Shown here: positions 53,324 to 62,947 of the stretch, piece by piece
Numbering within the stretch: position 1 is the first letter of the stretch
Layout: each line of letters opens with the position of its first letter
Assembly: GCF_014207135.1 (NCBI RefSeq)
Contig: NZ_JACHCC010000004.1
Span: forward strand, 124,001-188,000
DNA from: Pedobacter cryoconitis
Lineage (GTDB): Bacteria > Bacteroidota > Bacteroidia > Sphingobacteriales > Sphingobacteriaceae
Direction: 5' to 3'
Length of the DNA stretch: 64,000 bases
Notes under the pieces: model-generated
What the model saw: the letters and a program-made list of their open reading frames with translations, nothing else
Told to the model about the DNA's origin: nothing
Databases searched by the model: none
Position numbers and translations under genes: made by a program

Positions 53324-56300
53324 TTATTGACCGGCCATTTCCAGCATTTGTATGGCCTCGTCTACGTTTTTAAGATCTTCAAAAGCAATACGCAGTGTGT
53401 TTTTAACCTCTTTCAGGTTACACATCCGTGGATGTTGCTGTGCAAATGACAGGATTTTATGGAATACCGGAGAATCAAAGAAATTAGATTGTTTGTCAGC
53501 AATAAAATAACCTCTTAAAACACCCTTTTTAAAACTTAATTTTTCAAATCCCAGCTTTTTAGCGGCCCATTGCAGCCTCAAAACATTCAACATGGTTTTC
53601 ACAGGCTTCGGAATGGTACCAAAGCGGTCTTTTAACGACGTTTCAAAGGCGGTTAGCTGTATTTCGTTGTCCAGCTTAGAAAGTTCCGTATAGAGGTTGT
53701 AACGCTCTGTAATGTTAGTTACATAATCGTCAGGGATGTGTAACTCCAGATCCGTATCAATCTGAGTAAAAGTGACGAAAGGACGCTCTTTATCATCTTT
53801 GAATAAATCTTTAAACTCGTCTGACTTCAGTTCCTGTATAGCTTCATCGAGGATCTTATGGTACATCTCAAAACCAATTTCTGCAATAAACCCGCTTTGT
53901 TCTGCACCCAGAAGGTTCCCGCTCCCGCGAATATCCAGATCGCGCATCGCAATATTGAAACCACTACCCAGATCAGAAAATTCTTCAATCGCACTCAGCC
54001 GTTTCCTGGCTTCGGAAGTCAGGGTAGATAAGGGAGGGCTTAACAGATAACAAAATGCTTTTTTATTGGATCTGCCGACACGTCCGCGCATCTGGTGTAA
54101 ATCACTCAGACCAAACATATGGGCATGATTGATAATGATCGTATTGGCATTCGGGATATCCAGTCCGGCTTCTATAATCGTAGTCGCTACCAAAACATCT
54201 TTTTCCCCATTGATAAAATCAAGCATGACATCTTCAAGCGCATCACCGTCCAGCTGGCCATGTGCGATACCAATACGGGCCTTGGGAACCAGGGTCTGGA
54301 TCAGCCCACCCAGTTGTGGCAGGTCGTTAACGCGGTTATGAATAAAAAAGACCTGTCCGCCACGATCCAGTTCAAATTGTACAGCTTCCTGTATCAGTTT
54401 GTCGTTAAAAACATGTAATTCCGTATTTACCGGCTGACGATTGGGTGGAGGGGTGCTCATAATTGATAAATCCCTTGCACCCATTAATGAAAAATGAAGG
54501 GTTCTTGGTATTGGCGTGGCTGTAAGCGTTAAAGTGTCTACATTGACACGAAGTGCGCGTAGCTTTTCTTTGGCAGATACACCGAATTTTTGTTCTTCAT
54601 CGATAATCATAATACCGAGAGACTTAAATTTCACATCCTTGCTCAGCAGGCGGTGAGTACCAATAATAATATCGATTTTACCCTCTTCTACCTGGGCAAG
54701 TGTTTCTTTAATTTGTTTATTGGTTTTAAAACGGTTGATATAATCTACCCTGCACGGAAATTCTTTCAGTCTGCCTGAAAAAGTTTTAAAATGTTGTAAG
54801 GCCAGAATAGTTGTCGGTACCAGGACCGCAGCCTGTTTTCCATTGGCTACAGCCTTAAAAGCAGCTCTGATAGCTATTTCTGTCTTTCCGAAACCTACAT
54901 CTCCGCAAACCAGTCTGTCCATCGGATGTGGGGCTTCCATATCTTTTTTGACATCGGATGTTGCTTTTACCTGATCGGGCGTATCTTCATAAATAAATGA
55001 AGCTTCCAGTTCGGTCTCCAGATAGCTATCTGGATCAAATGCGGTACCTACCTGTGATTTTCTCAATGCATAGAGTTTGATCAGGTCCCGGGCAATGTCT
55101 TTAACTTTTTTTTTTGTGTTTTTTTTGAGTTTATCCCAGGCCTCTGTGCCCAGTTTATTCATTTTGGGTGGTGTCCCATCTTTTCCGCTATATTTTGCAA
55201 TGCGGTTCAGTGAGTTGATATTTACGTACAGGAGGTCATTGTCGGCATAAACCAGACGGATCATTTCCTGCGTTTTACCATTGACTTCAACCTTTTCCAG
55301 TCCGGCATACTTCCCGATACCATGATCTATATGGGTGACAAAATCTCCCGGTTTCAGATCACGCAGGTCTTTCATGGTGATAGCCTGGCTGCGCTGGTAC
55401 CCTCTTCTTAATTTGTACTTATAGAACCTGTCAAAGATTTGGTGATCAGTATAAAAGGCAATCTGCTGCTGCGGATCGATAAATCCTTCCCTTAACTGAA
55501 TATTAACGGGGACGAATTTGGCAGTTTTATCAATATCATCGAGAATAGCATAAAGCCGTTCCGTCTGTTTTGGCGAAGAACTGGAGATAAAATTATGGAT
55601 GCCGTTTTTTTCGTTTTCCTTTAAATTATGGATCAGCAGATTGAAATCTTTGTTGAATGATGGTTGCGGTTTGGTATCAAACAGAAATACATTGTCCGTT
55701 TTATAAAAAAACTGTTTTCCAAATTCTATCAGTGTGAAATCCTGAAGGATATCACCAATCATCCGTTCGTCAGAAAAAGCAAATTTAGGGTCAATCCAGT
55801 CCAGATTCTCCTGTTTTTCTTTTGCAGGCAGGGCTTTCCATAATTCGACAGCCTTTTTATAACCGGTTTTGATGACATCAAGGGTAAATTCTACGTCTTT
55901 AAACCAGAGCTGTGTGTCATTTTCGACATAGTCAAGCAGGTTAATATTGCTTTCAGTCAGATATTTGGATTGTACATTGGGAATAATAGTGAAGGTTTTG
56001 ACATCCTCTACTGATAACTGACTGTCAATTTCGAAAGTTCTGATGCTTTCTACTTCATCTCCAAAAAACTCAATCCTGTAAGGAAGGTCATGTGAAAAAG
56101 AGAAAATATCCACGATACCGCCACGAATAGAAAACTGGCCAGGCTCATAGACGAAATCTGTCCGGTTAAAATCGTAATCAACCAGAAATTCGTTAATGAA
56201 ATCTATGCCAAGTTTAACGCCCAGACTGATTTCAAGGGTGTTTTTTTCGAGAACAGCCCTGTTGATTACTTTTTCTGCCAGTGCTTCGGGATAGGTAACT

Positions 56301-56665
56301 ACAATTTTTCCGTAAGTGGAATTGTGATTGAGTTCATTGAGTACTTCTGCCCTGGCCAATACATTTGCAGTATCCACCTGGGTAAAATCGAAGGCTTTAC
56401 GGAAGGAAGAAGGAAAGATCAATACTTCTTTTTCAAGAATATTTTCCAGGTCTGCCATGAAATAAGCTGCTTCCTCCCTGTCAGGAAGAATAAATAACTG
56501 AGGTTTATGTAACAGAAAATAGGTTGTTACGGCAACTGTGGCATCAGCAGATCCCACTAAACCTTTTAATTGAAGTTTATTACCTTTACCCGAATTGAGG
56601 GTCTTTGCAAGCGCTTCGATACGCTCATCAGTTTTATATCTGTTGATCAGGTCACGGATGTTCAC
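53324..56665 (-). CDS. mfd: Transcription-repair coupling factor Mfd
   Basis: Mfd displaces RNA polymerase stalled at DNA lesions and recruits UvrA. With a GTG start (NIRDLINRYKTDERI) it has 1113 residues. The N-terminal UvrB-homology part, the RNA-polymerase interaction domain (MKDLRDLKPGDFVTHIDHGI) and the helicase core are visible: Walker A DVGFGKTEIAIRAA, DEEQKFG and MRGRVGRSNKKAF. The C-terminal TRCF domain follows. A promoter -7 element ends 4 bases before the GTG, and the longer reading from the upstream ATG would begin before the promoter. Confidence 0.95.
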   Translation of the reverse strand: MNIRDLINRYKTDERIEALAKTLNSGKGNKLQLKGLVGSADATVAVTTYFLLHKPQLFILPDREEAAYFMADLENILEKEVLIFPSSFRKAFDFTQVDTANVLARAEVLNELNHNSTYGKIVVTYPEALAEKVINRAVLEKNTLEISLGVKLGIDFINEFLVDYDFNRTDFVYEPGQFSIRGGIVDIFSFSHDLPYRIEFFGDEVESIRTFEIDSQLSVEDVKTFTIIPNVQSKYLTESNINLLDYVENDTQLWFKDVEFTLDVIKTGYKKAVELWKALPAKEKQENLDWIDPKFAFSDERMIGDILQDFTLIEFGKQFFYKTDNVFLFDTKPQPSFNKDFNLLIHNLKENEKNGIHNFISSSSPKQTERLYAILDDIDKTAKFVPVNIQLREGFIDPQQQIAFYTDHQIFDRFYKYKLRRGYQRSQAITMKDLRDLKPGDFVTHIDHGIGKYAGLEKVEVNGKTQEMIRLVYADNDLLYVNINSLNRIAKYSGKDGTPPKMNKLGTEAWDKLKKNTKKKVKDIARDLIKLYALRKSQVGTAFDPDSYLETELEASFIYEDTPDQVKATSDVKKDMEAPHPMDRLVCGDVGFGKTEIAIRAAFKAVANGKQAAVLVPTTILALQHFKTFSGRLKEFPCRVDYINRFKTNKQIKETLAQVEEGKIDIIIGTHRLLSKDVKFKSLGIMIIDEEQKFGVSAKEKLRALRVNVDTLTLTATPIPRTLHFSLMGARDLSIMSTPPPNRQPVNTELHVFNDKLIQEAVQFELDRGGQVFFIHNRVNDLPQLGGLIQTLVPKARIGIAHGQLDGDALEDVMLDFINGEKDVLVATTIIEAGLDIPNANTIIINHAHMFGLSDLHQMRGRVGRSNKKAFCYLLSPPLSTLTSEARKRLSAIEEFSDLGSGFNIAMRDLDIRGSGNLLGAEQSGFIAEIGFEMYHKILDEAIQELKSDEFKDLFKDDKERPFVTFTQIDTDLELHIPDDYVTNITERYNLYTELSKLDNEIQLTAFETSLKDRFGTIPKPVKTMLNVLRLQWAAKKLGFEKLSFKKGVLRGYFIADKQSNFFDSPVFHKILSFAQQHPRMCNLKEVKNTLRIAFEDLKNVDEAIQMLEMAGQ

Positions 56666-56669
56666 TTCG

Positions 56670-56677
56670 CAAAGATA
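56670..56677 (-). promoter_or_regulatory. mfd promoter, possibly leaderless
   Basis: TATCTTTG on the minus strand is followed by CGAA and the GTG start codon. This is the same 4-base spacing as at lpxD. Confidence 0.6.
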
Positions 56678-56704
56678 ATACTTATGATTTGCTAAAATGT
56701 AACA

Positions 56705-57070
56705 ATGCAACCATTTATGACTCTAAAATTCAAAACCAGCCTGACCAATTGGTTGAGCCGTTTTCCACTGGAGCTGATCTGCTGGGTGACGGGTTTAACT
56801 TTACTGGCAGTAGCTGAACCACAGGGACATAGTAAGGTACATCATTTTACTTTTTGCCCTCTTGCTAACCTGGGACTGGACTGGTGTCCGGGCTGCGGAC
56901 TGGGAAGATCCATTACGCAGTTGTTCCACGGGAATCTGGAGGAGAGTTTTCATCAGCACTGGCTTGGCCTGCCGGCTCTACTGATCATCTGTTTCAGAAT
57001 TGTGAAACTTGGCCGTAACGAATGGAAAAAGAAAAAGAATTTAATTAGTAAGGAGAAATATTATGTATAA
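56705..57070 (+). CDS. DUF2752 membrane protein
   Basis: This 121-residue protein has two hydrophobic segments and the family motif FCPLANLGLDWCPGCGLGRS (about residues 50-70). DUF2752 proteins are widespread small membrane proteins of unknown function. The conserved cysteines suggest metal or redox binding. It is divergent from mfd and overlaps the TM2 gene by 8 bp. Confidence 0.85.
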   Translation: MQPFMTLKFKTSLTNWLSRFPLELICWVTGLTLLAVAEPQGHSKVHHFTFCPLANLGLDWCPGCGLGRSITQLFHGNLEESFHQHWLGLPALLIICFRIVKLGRNEWKKKKNLISKEKYYV

Positions 57071-57425
57071 CTCACCTTTTATGATGCTTCCGGGCATCAC
57101 ACCCGAAGAATTTTCTTACCTGCAATCGGTAACTACAGGGTTTAATGAACAGCAGCTTAATGGATTTTTGATGATATATCACAGTAAAAGAAGAAATCCT
57201 GACGATATGGTACTTTATTGTGTTTTAGGATTTTTTGTGCCGGGATTATCCAGATTTTTAGTGAATCAGATAGGGATGGGAATCCTTTACTTTTTCACCT
57301 ACGGTTTATGTATGATCGGAACGATTATAGATTTGATCAATTACAAGAGCCTGGCCTTTGAGTTTAATCAGAAAATGGCCTTTGAAAGTTTGCAAATGGC
57401 GAAAATGGGGGCGATCAGACAATGA
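57063..57425 (+). CDS. TM2 domain membrane protein
   Basis: This 120-residue protein carries a TM2-like pair of helices with connecting turn (PGLSRFLVNQIGMGILYFFT, then GLCMIGTIIDLINY). Function is unknown across bacteria. It overlaps DUF2752 by 8 bp and the Nif3-like gene by 4 bp. Confidence 0.82.
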   Translation: MYNSPFMMLPGITPEEFSYLQSVTTGFNEQQLNGFLMIYHSKRRNPDDMVLYCVLGFFVPGLSRFLVNQIGMGILYFFTYGLCMIGTIIDLINYKSLAFEFNQKMAFESLQMAKMGAIRQ

Positions 57426-58519
57426 GATTAGCAGCAATTACAAAATATCTGGAGACCTATGCGCCCTTGAACTATCAGGAAGATTACGATAATTCAGGCT
57501 TGCTGACGGGGGATACAAATCAGGAAATAACCGGGGCCCTGGTTGCACTGGACTGTACAGAGGATATTGTAGATGAGGCTATCGCAAAAAATTGCAATCT
57601 CATTATTACACATCATCCGATTGTTTTTAAAGGCTTAAAAAAGCTGACAGGTAAAAATTATGTAGAACGCGTAATTATTAAGGCAATCCGGAACAATATC
57701 GCCCTGTATGCGATCCATACTAATCTGGATAGTGTGCAGAACGGAGTAAACGGGGTTATCTGTAAGCGTTTGGGTTTACAGCAATCCCGGACACTGGTAC
57801 CCAAAGCAGGCGTTTTGAAAAAGCTGATTACTTTTTGTCCTGTAGCACATGCTGCACGGTTAAGAGAAGCTCTTTTCGCTGCCGGAGCCGGAGATATTGC
57901 AAATTACAGTGAATGCAGCTTTAATACTGAAGGTATAGGAACATTTAAAGCTTCGGCCGGTACACAGCCATTTGTAGGTCAGCAGGGAATACAGCATCAG
58001 GAACAGGAAGTAAGGATAGAAACCGTATTTCTTATTCAGGACGAGAGAAAAGTACTGCTTGCCTTGCTGGAAAATCATCCTTACGAGGAGATTGCCTATG
58101 ATATTTATCCGTTGGAGAATAAATTAAACACGGTTGGTTCTGGTATGGTCGGATGGCTGGAAGAAGAAATGGACATGGTGGATTTTTTAAGATTTCTGAA
58201 GTCCAGAATGAATGTTACGGTAATCAGACATACCAGGGAGATTGGCAGAAAAATTAAAAAAGTAGCAGTTTGCGGTGGTTCAGGGAGCTTTTTACTGGGC
58301 AATGCCATTGCTGCAGGTGCGGATGCTTTTATTACTGCCGATTTCAAATATCATGAGTTTTTTGATGCAGATGGTAAACTGGTCATCGCAGATATCGGAC
58401 ATTTTGAAAGTGAGCAGTTTACTTCTGATCTGCTGACGGATTTGCTAAGGGCAAAATTTCCTGAACTGACTACGCATTTAACAGAACAAAAGACAAACCC
58501 AATTCATTACTTTATTTAA
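57422..58519 (+). CDS. Nif3-like dinuclear metal centre hexameric protein
   Basis: This 365-residue YbgI/Nif3 family protein has metal-site marks ITHHPIVFKGLKKL, YAIHTNLDSVQNGVN and DIGHFESEQFTSDL. It contains the extra PII-like domain (about residues 130-230) seen in longer bacterial members. Some are GTP cyclohydrolase-like, but the activity is not settled. It ends the DUF2752-TM2 run. Confidence 0.9.
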   Translation: MRLAAITKYLETYAPLNYQEDYDNSGLLTGDTNQEITGALVALDCTEDIVDEAIAKNCNLIITHHPIVFKGLKKLTGKNYVERVIIKAIRNNIALYAIHTNLDSVQNGVNGVICKRLGLQQSRTLVPKAGVLKKLITFCPVAHAARLREALFAAGAGDIANYSECSFNTEGIGTFKASAGTQPFVGQQGIQHQEQEVRIETVFLIQDERKVLLALLENHPYEEIAYDIYPLENKLNTVGSGMVGWLEEEMDMVDFLRFLKSRMNVTVIRHTREIGRKIKKVAVCGGSGSFLLGNAIAAGADAFITADFKYHEFFDADGKLVIADIGHFESEQFTSDLLTDLLRAKFPELTTHLTEQKTNPIHYFI

Positions 58520-58552
58520 CAGTTATCCTGGTCTTCTCCGGATACTGGTCGG

Positions 58553-58624
58553 GATGAGGCCAACATGAGGCCAACATTACCCCACGTTGAGGCCACGTTT
58601 TCCCTTAGGCAAAACGTGGCCTCA
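58553..58624. repeat. GAGGCC tandem repeat and perfect hairpin
   Basis: The convergent gap holds two tandem GAGGCCAACAT units, a third GAGGCC, and a perfect 14-bp inverted repeat TGAGGCCACGTTTT/AAAACGTGGCCTCA with a 9-base loop (58588-58624). There is no clean U-run on either side. It could be a bidirectional terminator or a short dispersed palindromic element. Confidence 0.6.
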
Positions 58625-58661
58625 TGCTACTTCTATCCTGGCTTAAAGATGGGGTTTTATA

Positions 58662-60284
58662 CTATTTAGCCAGAGCGTCGTAATCGGCTGACTCGACCTG
58701 AATACCTTCGGCTTTCCAATGGTTTTCAATCAGTTTCATCGTGTTTTTGAAATAGGTGTAATCTTTGCGTGATAAATCAGTCCAGCCAACTTCTGCATAG
58801 GCAGCTAAACGCGGGTAAATCATAGCCTGCATAGATGCCTCTGTCGGAATAAATTCACCCCACATCTGGCAACCCAGACCTAATACATGTTTGTCATATT
58901 TAGGGTCCAGTCCTTCGGGAATAGGATTGAATTCGTAAGCTTTACGGATCGGAATTTCTTTATAATCGTAATCCAGATAAGTATAGATATGGTAGGAATT
59001 CACCACGTCGTAGCCCTTTGAAGCTGCATCGGTTACCATTTCTGTAGTTCCTTTCCAGAAATGAACAATAGTTCCCTGATCCAGCTTTTCTTTGGCTGCT
59101 GTTTCTTTATCGTCTGTAAATTCATGGACTTTACCTCCCATAATTTCGTTCCAGCCCATCATTCTGCGGCCTTTTGAAGCAATAAATTTTGAAATTTTAT
59201 TGGTAAACCAGATTTGTACATCGGCTGGCGTTTTCAGATTTTCTTTAACCATTAGTGCTTTCACCTGGGGAGAAGCTTTCCATTGATCATATAAAACCTC
59301 ATCTCCGCCAATATGGATTACTTTGGAAGGGAATAAAGCCATGACTTCGGTCAGGACGTCTTCCAGAAAGGTATATACCTTTGGATCAGCTACATTGTAA
59401 GTATCTTTAAACTTGCCGAAAGTAACTGGAACTTCTATCTTTTCACCGGTTGTTCCTAGCCAGGGATAAGATGCAATTGCTGCACTGGCATGACCGGGCA
59501 TTTCAATTTCAGGAACGACAGTAATATGTCTTTCGGCTGCATACTGAACAATGTTTTTAATCTGTGCCTGAGTATAAAAGCCTTCATGTGGTTGTCCTTC
59601 GCGTTTTTCACTCCTCCAGGCAGTCTGTGAATCTTTACGTTTAGAACCAACTTTAGTTAATTCAGGATATTTTTTGATTTCAATTCTCCAGCCCTGATCG
59701 TCGGTCAGATGCCAGTGAAATACGTTCATTTTAAGCATGGCCATATCATCGAGCAGTTGTTTAACGGCTTTTTCTCCTTTAAAATGACGGCCTTCATCCA
59801 GCATTAAAGCTCTCCAGCTAAAACGGGGTTTATCCTTGATAGTCAGCAGGGGGATTTCCAATTTGTTATCGCCCTGATTGATTAACTGCAAAAGACTTTG
59901 CATACCATAAAATAATCCAGCTTTATCTGCTGCGGTTATTTTGATCCCTCCTGTGTTTACGATCAGCTGATAGCCTTCTTTCCCAAATTCAGGAAGCTGT
60001 TTAGCATCTACAAGCAGGGCGAGTTTATTTTTGCCCGTTGGTGATGCATTATTAACTGACAGGGTTAAACCAGCAGAGGTTTGCAGTTTTGTTTTTAAAT
60101 AATCAGCTTCTGTCTTTAATTGTTTTGACGCGATTATTTGCGTGGATGCGTCCAGCCGGAAACTTCCTTTTTCCATTTGAATAGCTAAAGGACGCGGCGA
60201 GATCAATGGCTCGGTCTGCGCAGAGACAGGATAGTAACTGAGCAGCAGGCAGGCAGTTACCAGGATTAAAAAACGTTTTTTCAT
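58662..60284 (-). CDS. Beta-N-acetylhexosaminidase (GH20)
   Basis: This exported glycosidase releases terminal GlcNAc or GalNAc. It has 540 residues with a signal peptide ending near YPVSAQ. An N-terminal alpha/beta domain (about 25-145) precedes the GH20 barrel. The catalytic pair is in IHIGGDEV (Asp328-Glu329), which works with the substrate acetamido group. HWHLTDDQGWRIE is also diagnostic. It lies 22 bp after the phospholipase C gene and is probably co-transcribed. Confidence 0.95.
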   Translation of the reverse strand: MKKRFLILVTACLLLSYYPVSAQTEPLISPRPLAIQMEKGSFRLDASTQIIASKQLKTEADYLKTKLQTSAGLTLSVNNASPTGKNKLALLVDAKQLPEFGKEGYQLIVNTGGIKITAADKAGLFYGMQSLLQLINQGDNKLEIPLLTIKDKPRFSWRALMLDEGRHFKGEKAVKQLLDDMAMLKMNVFHWHLTDDQGWRIEIKKYPELTKVGSKRKDSQTAWRSEKREGQPHEGFYTQAQIKNIVQYAAERHITVVPEIEMPGHASAAIASYPWLGTTGEKIEVPVTFGKFKDTYNVADPKVYTFLEDVLTEVMALFPSKVIHIGGDEVLYDQWKASPQVKALMVKENLKTPADVQIWFTNKISKFIASKGRRMMGWNEIMGGKVHEFTDDKETAAKEKLDQGTIVHFWKGTTEMVTDAASKGYDVVNSYHIYTYLDYDYKEIPIRKAYEFNPIPEGLDPKYDKHVLGLGCQMWGEFIPTEASMQAMIYPRLAAYAEVGWTDLSRKDYTYFKNTMKLIENHWKAEGIQVESADYDALAK

Positions 60285-60306
60285 GTGGTTCTTTGGTTAA
60301 AGGGGG

Positions 60307-62739
60307 TTATTTAGCCATTAAAGGATCTGTATAGCTTTCTTTTGCATGTTCTACGTGGCCTGCAAATTGCTGGCTGAAGGCCGGATGTCCTTTTGCCGTA
60401 ATGGTGAAATCATACCAGTGATGGCTACCAGTCAGATCAACAGGGATAAATTTTTCTTCTTCTTTTTCAGCGAGTAAAATATCAAGAGTTTTGGTCTGAT
60501 AAGCATTATCTGTCAGTGTCAGTTTTATCAGTCCTTTTTTACCGGTGCGTTTAATATGCAGTAATACGTTTCCATTCAATTGATTGATCTTTCCTTTTTC
60601 ATTCTGATAAACCAGCGCAATTGTAATTTCGGGATCGTGAGCATTCCCAGCAAATTGCCTGAAAAAGCCATTTATGCTATATACCTTCAGGTCATATTGC
60701 TGATTTCCGAAAGTGTCTAATGGCCATAAATAGCTGAGGGTATCTCCTGCTTCGGCGGTAAATGACCAGTTCCTGGTTTTTGCATAGACATTGAAACCAG
60801 CGCCGCTTGCTATTTTTCCAAAATACTTATTTCCGGCAGTGAAAGTAATTTTAAATTGGTTTTTAGCAGGATTTAAGCCTCCCTGAGCATAGATTTCATA
60901 AGGGATGGCGTTAGCAGGCTTAATTCCTTTTTCCTGCTCCGGAAGATGCTGGGAGCCTTTGGGATTTTTAATTACCGCAGCAATTTCCTGCTGGTCCAGT
61001 TTTTTGAAATTATCTGGTAGTTTAGCAAACTGGGCTTTATGTATACTCTCTATAAACGGCTTTTTCTCTATAGTTTTTGGGAGGGGTATTTTTTCACCAT
61101 TATAAGGCCTGAAAACAGAAGTCAGGTCTCCGCATAAACTTCTTCGCCAGGAGGTCAGGTTTTCTTCATGGATCTTTTTGCCTGTTTTATGGCTTAAAAA
61201 ATGTTCAAGGAACTGGATTGAAGAGGTATGGTCAAAGACCTGAGAGTTTACATAACCTCCTCTTGTCCATGGTGAAACAACCACCATAGGGACTCTGAAA
61301 CCCAAACCTATCGAGCTTTCTCTTTTACTCTGTCCTTTCTGTACGAATTCGGCAGTTATATCCAGGTTTTTAGACACAATCCCGGTAGACGGATCTTTTG
61401 GATTAGGAGCGACGAAAGGAGGGATATGGTCAAAATAGCCGTCGTTCTCATCGTAGGTCAGGATGAAAATTGTTTTTTTCCATACCTCTGGGTTTTTGGT
61501 TAAAATATCTATGGCTTCTGACAGATACCAGGCACCATACCAGGGTGCGCCCGGATGATCAGAGAAATTACATGGGGCGACCAGCCAGGAAACAGCTGGT
61601 AGTTTACCAGTATCTACATCCGAACGGAACTGATGTAATACATCTCCTTTTGGAATTGCGGTAGTTCTTTCTTTGCCGTGGTCATCATAAGTGATGGATT
61701 CCAGCTGGTGGAAATCGGGGTCATTTCTGTTGGTTGTAAAGGCTCTGCGGTGTAGGTCCTGTTGTTCTTGGGTTAAAGATTCCAAAGGGTTATTTTCCAG
61801 GAAATCCAGGTCTTTTTCGATTGCATCCAGTGATTTCCGGAGTTTGGGATCAGGTTTTTCCTGAAGTTTACCAGTTAATTTAGCTTTTGCCTTTTTCAGC
61901 CAGGCTATGTATTCAGGATGTCTTTTTACATGATACTGTTTGAAAAATTCAATGGGATTGTCTGTGAAATTTCCCAGCCAGTCATCCTGTTCGCCTTCAA
62001 AACCTACCCCGACACTTAATTCATTCTGGTATATTCTCCAGTCTACGCCATTTGCGGATAATCGTTCCGGAAAGGTGCTCCAGCTTAAATTTTCTGAACC
62101 ATCTATATCATCATTTGATAAATGGGCTTTGCTCTTCTCATTTTGTTCTTCTTTGATTTTCCCAGTCCAGAAGAAAGATCGGTTAGGGCTCGTCCCTGTC
62201 AGGGAAGAACAGAAGCTATGGTCACAAACCGTAAAAGCATCCGCCAGTGCGTAATAAAACGGGATATCTTCGCGGTTATAATAACCCATGGTCAATGGCA
62301 TATCCGCATAGGCTTTATTGCCTGATTTTTTAGCTTCAAGCCAGCCATTAAAATCTCCGTTATTACGGGCATCTACCTGGTTTTCCCAGGAATGTGGTAA
62401 AGAATTCATCCAGGTAGCCCTGCTGTCTTTAAGATCGAGTCTGAAAGGAGCATAGGTCTCCCCTTTTTTATTACTTTGCAACCAGACAGGATAATCATTA
62501 GGCAAACGGATCGCCCTTGGATCGTTAAAACCACGTACTCCTTTTAAGGAGCCGAAAGCGTGATCAAAAGATCTGTTTTCCTGCATCAGGAAAACAATAT
62601 GCTCTGCGTCAAGAAAGGTTGTGCCCAGCTCAGGATCAATGGCTAGTGCCCTTTGTATAGATCCCGGTAAAATTGATGAAAGACTCAGGGCTCCGGTTAA
62701 TAAGGAGGCCTTTTTGATAAAATCTCTTCTGTTGTCCAT
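60307..62739 (-). CDS. Phosphocholine-type phospholipase C, Tat-exported
   Basis: This is a large 810-residue phosphoesterase-family phospholipase C. The start MDNRRDFIKKASLL gives a twin-arginine signal peptide. The longer frame adds a segment with no signal character. The active region is HIVFLMQENRSFDHAFGSLKG. The C-terminal beta-sandwich domains (DUF756-like pair, about 590-800) are typical. Family members cleave phosphatidylcholine or sphingomyelin, and may help scavenge phosphate. No Pho-box was seen. Confidence 0.93.
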   Translation of the reverse strand: MDNRRDFIKKASLLTGALSLSSILPGSIQRALAIDPELGTTFLDAEHIVFLMQENRSFDHAFGSLKGVRGFNDPRAIRLPNDYPVWLQSNKKGETYAPFRLDLKDSRATWMNSLPHSWENQVDARNNGDFNGWLEAKKSGNKAYADMPLTMGYYNREDIPFYYALADAFTVCDHSFCSSLTGTSPNRSFFWTGKIKEEQNEKSKAHLSNDDIDGSENLSWSTFPERLSANGVDWRIYQNELSVGVGFEGEQDDWLGNFTDNPIEFFKQYHVKRHPEYIAWLKKAKAKLTGKLQEKPDPKLRKSLDAIEKDLDFLENNPLESLTQEQQDLHRRAFTTNRNDPDFHQLESITYDDHGKERTTAIPKGDVLHQFRSDVDTGKLPAVSWLVAPCNFSDHPGAPWYGAWYLSEAIDILTKNPEVWKKTIFILTYDENDGYFDHIPPFVAPNPKDPSTGIVSKNLDITAEFVQKGQSKRESSIGLGFRVPMVVVSPWTRGGYVNSQVFDHTSSIQFLEHFLSHKTGKKIHEENLTSWRRSLCGDLTSVFRPYNGEKIPLPKTIEKKPFIESIHKAQFAKLPDNFKKLDQQEIAAVIKNPKGSQHLPEQEKGIKPANAIPYEIYAQGGLNPAKNQFKITFTAGNKYFGKIASGAGFNVYAKTRNWSFTAEAGDTLSYLWPLDTFGNQQYDLKVYSINGFFRQFAGNAHDPEITIALVYQNEKGKINQLNGNVLLHIKRTGKKGLIKLTLTDNAYQTKTLDILLAEKEEEKFIPVDLTGSHHWYDFTITAKGHPAFSQQFAGHVEHAKESYTDPLMAK

Positions 62740-62896
62740 GTCATCTAAAAGTCTTAAAAATAATTTAACAAACAAGCCGTCCAGGGGATTTAATATCGTT
62801 TTAAATAAAATCGTTACACGGTCTGCTTAATATTATTAGATTATAAATTATCGGGATAGCCGGTTAGGATAAATCATCTTCCTGAATTGCATCAGT

Positions 62897-62926
62897 TTTG
62901 AATGGTTCTAAATTATATTACCTTTG
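62897..62926 (+). promoter_or_regulatory. Sigma factor gene promoter
   Basis: TTTG (62897-62900), an 18-base spacer and TACCTTTG (62919-62926) match the consensus. The element covers an upstream TTG and so points to GTG at 62948 as the start. Confidence 0.75.
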
Positions 62927-62947
62927 ACACATCAAACAAAAAATATC

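Noticed and set aside
58588..58624. The 14-bp hairpin as a simple intrinsic terminator for the convergent genes
   Set aside because: It has no clear U-run after the stem on either strand, so it is recorded as a repeat instead.
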